A stretch of DNA of 5,680 bases, from NCBI GenBank assembly GCA_934725795.1, contig CAKVCF010000043.1:1-5680 (forward strand), read 5' to 3'. The stretch's first letter is position 1. Each line of letters opens with the position of its first letter. This document shows positions 1 to 5,680 of this stretch, piece by piece. Made by a program: the position numbers and the translations under genes. Source of the DNA: an uncultured Clostridia bacterium (lineage in GTDB: Bacteria; Bacillota; Clostridia; Christensenellales; UBA1242). Below the pieces are notes generated by a model. It did no database searches and had not been told where the DNA came from. It saw nothing but the letters and a program-made list of their open reading frames with translations.

Positions 1-1
1 T

Positions 2-919
2 TATTTTAACAAAAACAAAATTGCATTGATTATTATTTCAGCATTTTTGTTAATCGGTATCATTATTGCAAGCGTGTTTGGTTTGCATGGCAATTTTGAA
101 ATTGCAGGGTATAATGAATTTTCTGTTAAAATTGGCAGTGAAGTTAATGTAACAGAAACAAGCAAAAAGATAGAACAGGTTGTTAAAACTTATGACGCAG
201 GTTTTGATACAATTTCAGTTTTTGGTGAAGGGGACGAAACAAAACTTGTTATTCGCTACACCAAAAACATCACAACAACTGAACAAACTGAAATGGCTGA
301 CAAAATTGCTGACAAATTAAGCATCAACGTTGAAAATATCAGCAGTCCAGTTAAAGTTGCACCAGTTGTGCGTAAAACCGATTATATCTACGCATTCGTT
401 GCAATCTTGCTTTTAGTTGCATTGTCAAGTTTGTTTGCATTTATTCGATACAATGGGGCAAGTGCAATAGCAATTATTATCAGTTCAATCGTTGGCAGTG
501 TTGGCTTTATCTCAATTTGTGCAATGCTTAGATTGACAGTTGGCTTGAGCATATTTGCCATTATGGTTGTGCTTAACTTGCTTATTGTTTATGGTTGCCT
601 TAATGTGTTTGAATCAATGCGTAAAGCATCATGGTTAAAAAGTGGTGATTACGGCACAGCAATCAAAACAGCAATGGTTCAATCAAGGTTTAGGATGAAC
701 GCATTAGCAATCAGCGTGTTTGCATTTGGCTTGTTGTTTGTGATTATTGCACCAAGTGCACTTAAATATATTGCACTTAACATTATGTTTGTTGCAGTGG
801 TTGAACTTGCAGTTTGCTTGTATGTTTTGCCTTTTGTTTGGAGTGCTTGCATAACACATTGCAAAAAACGTGTGAGCAAGGTTAAACCAGCCAAGGCCGA
901 AACAACAGAAGAAAAATAG
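2..919 (+). CDS. secF: SecF-like protein-export membrane protein, 5' end cut by window edge, divergent
   Basis: The frame is open from base 2, so the true start lies upstream; a TTG at 26 falls inside the first membrane helix and is not a credible start. Seen: one helix at about nt 14-85, an extracytoplasmic domain of about 95 residues, then five helices at about nt 380-448, 458-526, 539-607, 695-754 and 767-841, and a charged Lys/Glu tail. This is the six-helix plan of SecF, the partner of SecD that uses the proton gradient to help the Sec translocon export proteins. FESMRK after helix 4 matches the SecF FDRIREN stretch by position, and QSRFR at 680-694 matches QTLxR. The gene precedes recJ, an order common in Clostridia. 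Odd: the DFTGG motif after helix 1 is not recognisable, and the conserved HD pair and membrane Asp appear lost. A SecD C-terminal half or another RND-type protein is possible but less likely. Confidence 0.68.
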   Translation, partial: YFNKNKIALIIISAFLLIGIIIASVFGLHGNFEIAGYNEFSVKIGSEVNVTETSKKIEQVVKTYDAGFDTISVFGEGDETKLVIRYTKNITTTEQTEMADKIADKLSINVENISSPVKVAPVVRKTDYIYAFVAILLLVALSSLFAFIRYNGASAIAIIISSIVGSVGFISICAMLRLTVGLSIFAIMVVLNLLIVYGCLNVFESMRKASWLKSGDYGTAIKTAMVQSRFRMNALAISVFAFGLLFVIIAPSALKYIALNIMFVAVVELAVCLYVLPFVWSACITHCKKRVSKVKPAKAETTEEK

Positions 920-922
920 ATT

Positions 923-954
923 AAGGCCTTTCTTATGAAAGGCTTTTTCTTTTT
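923..954 (+). terminator. Intrinsic terminator after the secF-like gene
   Basis: A seven-pair perfect stem (GCCTTTC at 926-932 with GAAAGGC at 937-943) closes a TTAT loop. It is extended at the base by one G-U and two A-U pairs (923-925 with 944-946) and runs into a T tract, TTTTTCTTTTT, at 944-954. It begins four bases after the stop codon. It should end the upstream sec transcript and make recJ at least partly dependent on its own promoter. Confidence 0.9.
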
Positions 955-971
955 AAATAAGGTTAATAAAT

Positions 972-1000
972 TTTTGATTAAACTAAATTGATTTTGATTA
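972..1000 (+). repeat. Two direct TTTTGATTA repeats, 20-bp period, upstream of recJ
   Basis: TTTTGATTA occurs at 972-980 and again at 992-1000, exactly 20 bp apart (about two helical turns), with another TTGATT at 988-993. The repeats lie between the terminator and the recJ start. They could be a regulator site or -35-like elements (TTGATT), but no good -10 box follows at the right distance; the best is TAGAAA at 999-1004, 19 bases after the first TTGATT. In such AT-rich DNA chance is a fair explanation. Confidence 0.3.
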
Positions 1001-1027
1001 GAAAATAAAAAACAAATTTTACACAAT

Positions 1028-1033
1028 GGAAGA
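1028..1033 (+). promoter_or_regulatory. Ribosome binding site of recJ
   Basis: GGAAGA lies three bases before the ATG at 1037. It is a moderate Shine-Dalgarno match with tight spacing, and it supports this start, from which the N-terminal RecJ sequence reads normally. Confidence 0.5.
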
Positions 1034-1036
1034 TTT

Positions 1037-3427
1037 ATGAAGTACGTTTGCAATATTGATGAAAATGTTAATAATGAATTTGTGTGCGAGATGAGCAAGA
1101 TTTTTAATTTTGATAAACATCTTGTTGCTCTTTTATATTCACGCGGTATAGATACGCAAGCAAAACTTAACCAATATTTATCACCAAGCATACGTGATTT
1201 ATATGATCCATTTTTGTTTGAAGATATGTCAGCAGTGGTTGAAAAGATTGAAAAACACATAGCAAAGGGCAGCAAAATTTTAATATTTGGTGATTATGAT
1301 GTTGACGGCATCACTGCTAGTGCAATTTTGATTAAATACTTTCAATCAGTAGGGGCAGAAGTTAGCAACTATATGCCAAATAGATACGAAGATGGTTATG
1401 GTCTTTCAGTGCAGACTCTTGATAAGATTTTTGCCAAAAATAAACCAGATTTGGTTATAACGGTGGACTGTGGTATCACTGCTGTTGAAGAAGTTGAATA
1501 CCTTAAAAACAACAATGTCGATGTGATTGTAACCGACCACCACGAGCCAGGCGAATCTTTGCCAGATTGCCTTATAATCAATCCAAAAGTTAGCAAAACA
1601 TATCCGTTCCATTGCCTTTGTGGTGCAGGTGTTGCACTTAAACTTGTTCAAGCTTTGGCAGGAATCACAACTGCCACAAAATATTTGCCTATTTGTGCCA
1701 TTGCAACTATTGCCGATATTGTTGAATTGTTGGATGAAAACAGAGCAATCGTAAGCCTTGGTTTAAAAGATATAGACAAATTGCCAGTTGGCATTTTACG
1801 CCTTATTCAAGAGTGTGGTGTTAATAAAAACAGTTGCAAGGCAAGTGATATTGCCTTTAAAATTGCACCAAAAATCAATGCAAGTGGGCGTATGGGTAGT
1901 GCTGAAACCAGCCTTGAACTTTATATGGAAGAAAATCCAAACAAAGTTAAGCCAATTATCAACAAGATTTTAGAATTTAACACTCGCCGTCAACAATTGT
2001 GTGATAGAGTTTACACTGACGTTAAAGCTGATTTGCAAGGCAAAGATATATTTAAAATAAGTGCTATTGTTATGTCCTCAGCAGAGTGGGATAGCGGTAT
2101 TTTAGGTATTGTTTCAGCACGTATTGCGGAAGAATATCACCGTCCAACTTTCTTGTTTAGCCAAGTAGGGGACGAATTAACAGGCTCTTGCCGCAGTGTT
2201 AATGGCGTTAATGTCCACACATTGTTGAGCAGTATGAGCAGTATTTTAACCAAATTTGGCGGTCATCCAATGGCGGCAGGTTTAACCCTTAAAGTTGACA
2301 ATTTTGACGAATTTACCCGCCTTACAAATCAATATGTTGAACAAAATTTAAACAAAGCAGACTTTTTGCCAACTAAAGCTTATGATTTTGCGCTTGAACC
2401 AAGCGAAGTTAACTTAAAGTTGGTTGAAGATATTGATAGGTTAGAGCCTTGCGGACATATGAATGCACGTCCAATATTCGCTTTCCGCCTTAAGAATGCA
2501 ACAATCAGCAGTTTGCCAAAGCATCCACAACATTTGGTGCTTAATTATCCTAACTTTAATTTGCTTGCATTTAACGCTAGCAATAATTATTTTGTGCTTT
2601 CTGGTAACACAGAGTGTAGTATTTTGGCAGATTTAAGCCTAGATACATTTAGAAACAGCAAAACCATATCTGGCATTGTTAAATCTATCGACTATGAAGG
2701 GGTATATCGTCCACAAGACAATGATATAATGCTTGCAGAATATGTTAAGCAAATTTTGTATCCAGTGCAAGATGGTTATAAATTCAATAATTATAATCGC
2801 GACCAACTTATTCGTTTGCTTTTAGATATGGACAAAAATGTATATGGCACATTGATTATTGCTAACGATTATAACACTTATATCAACTTTAAATCAGTGT
2901 ATGATAGCAACAACATTTTCCGCAATCGTGTGTTTGAAATTGGTGATGCAACTGGGCTTAACACAATTTTGTTAGCGCCAACAAATTTTGATTATTTTAA
3001 CACGTTCAGCCGCATAATTTTCCTTGACCCGTTGCTAAATATGGGGTATTTGGCAGAATTACAACACAATACCAAGTCAACAGTTTACCTTCCACATATT
3101 TTGGATAACACTGCAAACATATTAAAAAATATCAGTTTGCAAAGGGAAGTTTTTGGCAAATATTTCCGCTTGTTGCAATATGCTTGCGACAACAAAATAA
3201 CAGGTTATTATTGCCATAATTTGTTTAAAAATATTATGGCTAAAACCAAGCAAAAAGACGATTATAATTATTTGCAATTTTACGTTTGTTTGGAAGTGTT
3301 TAAAGAACTTGGCATTGTTGTAACCAACGAAACCAACACACAAATTGAAGCAATAACGAACAAGAAAAATCCGCTTAATGCAAGCAGTTTTTATAATCGT
3401 TTGGTAAGCATGAAAACCGCTAGATAA
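1037..3427 (+). CDS. recJ: Single-stranded-DNA-specific exonuclease RecJ (long Firmicutes form)
   Basis: A complete 796-residue protein. RecJ degrades single-stranded DNA 5' to 3' in the cytoplasm, in recombination, mismatch and base-excision repair. Seen, in order: GDYDVDG (85-91), ITVDCG (141-146), TDHHE (166-170), CGAGVALKL (195-203), ATIADIVEL (223-231) and INASGRMG (280-287), which together give the Asp and His residues that hold the two catalytic metals in DHH proteins. The DHHA1 domain follows with EWDSGILGIVSAR (350-362), GSCRS (383-387) and FGGHPMAAG (408-416), then an OB-fold region containing LEPCGHMNARP (469-479). The last 200 or so residues resemble the C-terminal domain of Bacillus and Clostridium RecJ, which is missing from the shorter E. 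coli enzyme. Odd: DHHA1 has W-D where W-H is usual, and GSCRS where GSGRS is usual. It is set off by a terminator upstream. Identification is secure. Confidence 0.97.
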   Translation: MKYVCNIDENVNNEFVCEMSKIFNFDKHLVALLYSRGIDTQAKLNQYLSPSIRDLYDPFLFEDMSAVVEKIEKHIAKGSKILIFGDYDVDGITASAILIKYFQSVGAEVSNYMPNRYEDGYGLSVQTLDKIFAKNKPDLVITVDCGITAVEEVEYLKNNNVDVIVTDHHEPGESLPDCLIINPKVSKTYPFHCLCGAGVALKLVQALAGITTATKYLPICAIATIADIVELLDENRAIVSLGLKDIDKLPVGILRLIQECGVNKNSCKASDIAFKIAPKINASGRMGSAETSLELYMEENPNKVKPIINKILEFNTRRQQLCDRVYTDVKADLQGKDIFKISAIVMSSAEWDSGILGIVSARIAEEYHRPTFLFSQVGDELTGSCRSVNGVNVHTLLSSMSSILTKFGGHPMAAGLTLKVDNFDEFTRLTNQYVEQNLNKADFLPTKAYDFALEPSEVNLKLVEDIDRLEPCGHMNARPIFAFRLKNATISSLPKHPQHLVLNYPNFNLLAFNASNNYFVLSGNTECSILADLSLDTFRNSKTISGIVKSIDYEGVYRPQDNDIMLAEYVKQILYPVQDGYKFNNYNRDQLIRLLLDMDKNVYGTLIIANDYNTYINFKSVYDSNNIFRNRVFEIGDATGLNTILLAPTNFDYFNTFSRIIFLDPLLNMGYLAELQHNTKSTVYLPHILDNTANILKNISLQREVFGKYFRLLQYACDNKITGYYCHNLFKNIMAKTKQKDDYNYLQFYVCLEVFKELGIVVTNETNTQIEAITNKKNPLNASSFYNRLVSMKTAR

Positions 3428-3452
3428 TTTATATAAGCATTTAAAAGATAAC

Positions 3453-3507
3453 AAATCTAATTTAAATTATTCAAATCTAAAAGTTTTAAATAGGTGTATT
3501 TAGATTT
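3453..3507 (+). repeat. Short direct and inverted AAATCTA repeats between recJ and the M50-like gene
   Basis: CAAATCTAA occurs at 3452-3460 and 3472-3480, 20 bp apart. AAATCTAAA at 3473-3481 is also perfectly inverted at 3499-3507 (TTTAGATTT), with 17 bases between the arms. The first copy (3453-3459) can pair with the same downstream arm. The stem is nearly all A-T and has no T tract after it, so it is not a convincing terminator for recJ. A protein-binding site before the next gene is possible; chance is not excluded. Confidence 0.35.
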
Positions 3508-3537
3508 ACACAACCGCAAAAACGCAAAAGATCAACA

Positions 3538-4215
3538 ATGTTAATCTCACTTTTATTTAGTAACATCGAACCATTAGACGCTTTAATACAATTTTTAATG
3601 ATTGTGTTTGTTTTTGCATTTTCACTTTCATTGCGCGAGTTTGCACGTGCTTTGGCTGCATATAAAATGGGTGATGACACTGCAAAATTGATGGGGAGAT
3701 TGACACTTAATCCAATCAAACACATTGACCCTGCAGGTTTTATATTCTTTATGCTGATAGGCGTAGGTTGGTCTAAACCTGTGCCAATCAATCCAACAAA
3801 GTTTAAAAATTATCGCAAGGGTATAAGATGTGTTTCATGCTCAGGAGTGCTAGCTAACTTTTTGTTTGGCTTGTTTGCTTCACTTTTATATCTCACTTTA
3901 AACCGTACGGTTGGTTGTCCAACAATTGCTATGCAATATTTGTATCTGTTTTTGATGATTACTATGCAAATCAACAGTTTTTTGGTGCTTTTCAATATTT
4001 TGCCAATATATCCACTTGCAGGTTTTGATTTTATAACCACATTTATGAAATCTAACAATAAGTTTATTTATTTTAATCTTAAAAATGGCGTTAAATTGCT
4101 CTATTGCATTTTGATTGTTAGCCTTATAATTGATTTACTGTTTGGCATTGATTTGTTTGCGTTATACCTGAATTTATTGTATAATTATATATATTTACCA
4201 CTAGCGTTGATATAG
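3538..4215 (+). CDS. Site-2 protease (M50) family membrane protein lacking the zinc ligands; probable pseudoprotease
   Basis: A complete 225-residue, very hydrophobic protein. It follows the short S2P/M50 family in order: a helix with LREFARALAAYKMGDDTAK (32-50), where the family has HEFAHA; GRLTLNPIKHIDPAG (53-67); GWSKPVPINP (78-87); SGVLANF (102-108), where AGPLANF is usual; FNILPIYPLAG (152-162), where FNLLPIPPLDG is usual; then more helices to the C terminus. Family members cut substrates inside the membrane using zinc held by the two His of HExxH and the Asp of the DG motif. Here these are Arg33, Arg37 and Ala161, while Glu34 and Asn153 remain, so proteolysis is not expected. The open frame and the conserved scaffold argue against recent decay; a scaffold or regulatory role is inference. 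ATG at 3538 is the only usable start (in-frame stop at 3487), and it has no good Shine-Dalgarno. An M50 gene before scpA is a common Firmicutes arrangement. Confidence 0.85.
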   Translation: MLISLLFSNIEPLDALIQFLMIVFVFAFSLSLREFARALAAYKMGDDTAKLMGRLTLNPIKHIDPAGFIFFMLIGVGWSKPVPINPTKFKNYRKGIRCVSCSGVLANFLFGLFASLLYLTLNRTVGCPTIAMQYLYLFLMITMQINSFLVLFNILPIYPLAGFDFITTFMKSNNKFIYFNLKNGVKLLYCILIVSLIIDLLFGIDLFALYLNLLYNYIYLPLALI

Positions 4216-4276
4216 TTAAAACAAGTTGATTGCTTAATGGTTGGATTAAAAAATTATTTTTGAATTAAACAATTTG

Positions 4277-4331
4277 TAACAAAATTTTGTTAAGCATTTT
4301 AACGGAATTTGACTGTTTGCAAATTTTGTTA
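4277..4331 (+). repeat. 16-bp palindrome and a repeated AAATTTTGTTA element upstream of scpA
   Basis: TAACAAAATTTTGTTA at 4277-4292 is a perfect palindrome. AAATTTTGTTA, its right-hand part, recurs at 4321-4331, 39 bp downstream, where it is flanked by TTGC (4317-4320) and GCAA (4332-4335). GTTAA at 4289-4293 and TTAAC at 4299-4303 add a small inverted pair. The 160-bp gap holds no gene. A regulator binding site for the scp genes is possible. The all-A/T centre and absence of a loop or T tract make it a poor terminator. Confidence 0.4.
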
Positions 4332-4346
4332 GCAATTTATTAAACT
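4309..4346 (+). promoter_or_regulatory. Weak promoter candidate for scpAB
   Basis: Two -35-like hexamers are present, TTGACT at 4309-4314 (five of six to consensus) and TTGCAA at 4317-4322 (four of six). TAAACT at 4341-4346 (four of six) is 18 bases after the second. The first has no decent -10 at the normal distance. The location, about 30 bases before the scpA start, is reasonable, but hexamer matches this weak are common in AT-rich DNA. Confidence 0.25.
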
Positions 4347-4367
4347 ATTTACGCTAGGTTTCTTTTT

Positions 4368-4373
4368 GGGGTG
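4368..4373 (+). promoter_or_regulatory. Ribosome binding site of scpA
   Basis: GGGGTG ends two bases before the ATG at 4376 and matches the GGAGGTG anti-16S complement with one mismatch. It fixes the start at 4376 and therefore makes the acidic N-terminal extension of ScpA part of the protein. Confidence 0.55.
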
Positions 4374-4375
4374 TT

Positions 4376-5128
4376 ATGGAAGATATTGAAGAACTGACCG
4401 AAGATGAATTGGGCAGCCACTTAACGTTCAAATTAGAAGGCTTTGAAGGGCCTTTGGATCTTTTGCTGCACCTTATCAAAGAAAACAATATGTCCATAGA
4501 CACAATTCGTATAAGTGAAATCACCGACCAATACTTAAAATACATGGACGATGTTAAAAATTTGGATATGGACGAAGCCGTATCTTTCTTGGATATGACA
4601 AGCCGTCTTTTGGAACTTAAATCAAAAGCATTATTGCCAGTTGAAAAAATTGAAGAAGAGGATGATGAAGAAGATAGCCTTTTAAAACTTCAAATGGATT
4701 TGAAAGAGTACGAATTATTTAAAGAAGCAGGGCAAAACTTGCAACAATACGAAAATGTTGACAGATTTTATAAACAACCAGATAAAATGGCAGGCGATAC
4801 ACGTATTGTATTTAATGATTTTAATTTGGATAAATTGCTTGATGCTTTTGCTTTTATTTTAATGAAAACCAAAGATAGAGAAAATCCAGAAGAAAAGAAA
4901 ATTAAACGCGACCGTTGGACAGTTGCTGATAAAATAGCATTTTTAACTGGTGTTCTTAAAGAAAATAAAGAAATTAACTTTTTCAGCCTTTTTGATGATA
5001 CTTACACAAAAAGTGAAATCATTAACACATTTTTGGCAATTTTGGAAATGCTTAAATTCCAAAAAATTGTGGTTGTTCAGGCTGATAAATACCAAGACAT
5101 ATTAATTAAAGCAAGGGAGGGTGAATAA
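4376..5128 (+). CDS. scpA: Segregation and condensation protein A (kleisin subunit of SMC condensin)
   Basis: A complete 250-residue protein, the usual ScpA length. ScpA bridges the heads of the SMC dimer and binds ScpB, forming the ring that compacts and segregates the nucleoid. Seen: the family signature FEGPLDLLLHLIKEN (23-37), ISEITDQYLKY (46-56), FLDMTSRLLELKSKALLP (71-88), a linker with a run of acidic residues (EEEDDEED, 93-100), and a C-terminal winged-helix segment with INTFLAILEMLKFQKIVVVQ (216-235) that fits the SMC-binding end of kleisins. The first 14 or so residues (MEDIEELTEDELG...) are an acidic stretch ahead of the point where many ScpA proteins begin. The stop codon overlaps the scpB start by one base, so the two are cotranscribed and probably translationally coupled. 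Identification is secure. Confidence 0.97.
   Translation: MEDIEELTEDELGSHLTFKLEGFEGPLDLLLHLIKENNMSIDTIRISEITDQYLKYMDDVKNLDMDEAVSFLDMTSRLLELKSKALLPVEKIEEEDDEEDSLLKLQMDLKEYELFKEAGQNLQQYENVDRFYKQPDKMAGDTRIVFNDFNLDKLLDAFAFILMKTKDRENPEEKKIKRDRWTVADKIAFLTGVLKENKEINFFSLFDDTYTKSEIINTFLAILEMLKFQKIVVVQADKYQDILIKAREGE
5114..5124 (+). promoter_or_regulatory. Strong ribosome binding site of scpB inside the end of scpA
   Basis: AGGGAGGGTGA lies within the last codons of scpA and ends three bases before the scpB ATG. It is the best Shine-Dalgarno in the window, and with the TAATG stop-start overlap it supports matched production of the two condensin subunits. Confidence 0.85.
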
Positions 5129-5680
5129 TGAAATACGAAGATATTGCCCGCGTGATTGAAGGCGTGTTATTTGTGGCTGGCGATGGCGTTGAAATTGACG
5201 AATTTAAGCGTAAATTTGATATTAATGATAAAGAATTTAACAAATGCTTAGATTTGCTTAAAGCAAAGTATAATGAACAAAGCGGCATAAATATCATTAC
5301 ATATAAATCTAAGGTTCAATTATGTTCAAATCCACAAATTGTTGAAGATATAAGTGAAATTTTAAATCCAATTAGGGAACGCACTTTAACAAAAGCTGCC
5401 CTTGAAACTGTGGCAATCATTGCATATAAGCAACCAATCACAAGGTTGGAAATTGAAAATATACGTAACGTTAAAAATGCTGACTATGCAATTGATTTGC
5501 TTATTTCAAACAACCTTATTGAAGTGGTTGGACGTAAAGATGCGGTTGGTAAACCTTTGCTTTATGGCACAACTGACCAATTTTTAAAACGTTTTGGCTT
5601 GAACAGCATTGAAAGTTTGCCAAATTATAATGAATTGCTTGATAGAATACGTGTTATTCACAGCGAAGGTGATTCACTTT
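5128..5680 (+). CDS. scpB: Segregation and condensation protein B, 3' end cut by window edge
   Basis: 184 residues are visible with no stop before the window ends; ScpB is usually about 180-200 residues, so only a short tail is probably missing. ScpB is a dimeric winged-helix protein that binds the ScpA linker and regulates the SMC condensin. Seen: the N-terminal opening with IEGVLFVAG (10-18), LTKAALETVAIIAYKQPITRLEIENIR (window 87-113; key part AIIAYKQPITR), then VGRKDAVGKPLLYGTT (134-149) and FLKRFGLNSIESLP (152-165), all close to the family pattern. A small difference is IRNVKNADYA where IRGV followed by a slightly shorter loop is more usual. The start at 5128 overlaps the scpA stop and has a strong ribosome binding site. 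Identification is secure. Confidence 0.96.
   Translation, partial: MKYEDIARVIEGVLFVAGDGVEIDEFKRKFDINDKEFNKCLDLLKAKYNEQSGINIITYKSKVQLCSNPQIVEDISEILNPIRERTLTKAALETVAIIAYKQPITRLEIENIRNVKNADYAIDLLISNNLIEVVGRKDAVGKPLLYGTTDQFLKRFGLNSIESLPNYNELLDRIRVIHSEGDSL

Noticed and set aside
26..28. TTG at 26 as the true start of the first gene
   Set aside because: It lies inside the first membrane helix, the frame is open back to base 2, and no ribosome binding site precedes it. The gene is better read as cut by the window edge.
1026..1040. A four-codon reading frame (ATG at 1026, stop TGA at 1038-1040) overlapping the recJ start
   Set aside because: It resembles a coupled leader peptide, but it contains the recJ ribosome binding site itself, has no site of its own, and is too short to separate from chance.
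679..1275. Minus-strand open frame of 198 codons across the secF-like 3' end, the terminator and the recJ 5' end
   Set aside because: It runs antisense to two well-supported genes and through the terminator, has no recognisable domain, and has low-complexity Lys/Phe stretches. It is a shadow frame.
3122..3454. Minus-strand open frame over the recJ 3' end, and similar antisense frames at 3486-3791, 3810-4058 and 5106-5297
   Set aside because: Each lies mainly opposite a conserved coding gene and shows no family motif or ribosome binding site; they are by-products of AT-rich coding sequence.
3421..3537. Small RNA gene or riboswitch in the recJ-M50 gap
   Set aside because: The gap is only 110 bp, nearly all A/T, and offers no stable G-C paired structure.
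4234..4249. TTAAT/ATTAA hairpin after the M50-like gene as a terminator
   Set aside because: The stem is only five A-U pairs and would be too weak; the following A/T stretch is not a clean T tract.

Overview
The window is AT-rich (about one third G+C by eye) and carries five protein genes, all on the + strand, separated by short AT-rich gaps. Gene content and order point to a low-GC Gram-positive bacterium, most likely a Clostridia-like or related Firmicutes lineage. RecJ is the long (~800 residue) form seen in that phylum. A secF-recJ junction and an M50 peptidase-scpA-scpB cluster are both familiar there. The species cannot be named from the sequence.

Layout: (1) nt 2-919 is the 3' part of a divergent secF-like gene, cut by the window edge and closed by a clear intrinsic terminator at 923-954. 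(2) nt 1037-3427 is a full-length recJ with its DHH catalytic motifs intact. (3) nt 3538-4215 is a small polytopic membrane protein of the site-2 protease (M50) family in which all three expected zinc ligands are replaced (RExxR instead of HExxH, PLAG instead of PLDG). (4) nt 4376-5128 is scpA, and nt 5128-5680 is scpB, which overlaps it by one base and runs off the right edge. The gaps of about 117, 110 and 160 bp hold the terminator, several short direct or inverted repeats, ribosome binding sites and at best weak promoter candidates. No gene-free stretch exceeds 300 bp, and no RNA gene, CRISPR array, insertion sequence or phage gene is visible.

How the genes work: ScpA and ScpB are the kleisin and accessory subunits of the SMC condensin that organises and segregates the chromosome. 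RecJ is a 5'-3' single-strand exonuclease in repair and recombination. SecF belongs to the SecDF accessory of the Sec translocon. The M50-like gene sits where many Firmicutes carry an active-looking peptidase.

The most noteworthy result is that two membrane proteins keep their fold and open frame but have lost family-defining residues: the M50-like protein (H, H, D to R, R, A) and the SecF-like protein (membrane Asp to Gly, HD pair to SS). The soluble enzymes between and after them look normal at their core motifs, so general sequence decay is not the explanation. I see no evidence for a wholly new multi-gene system here.
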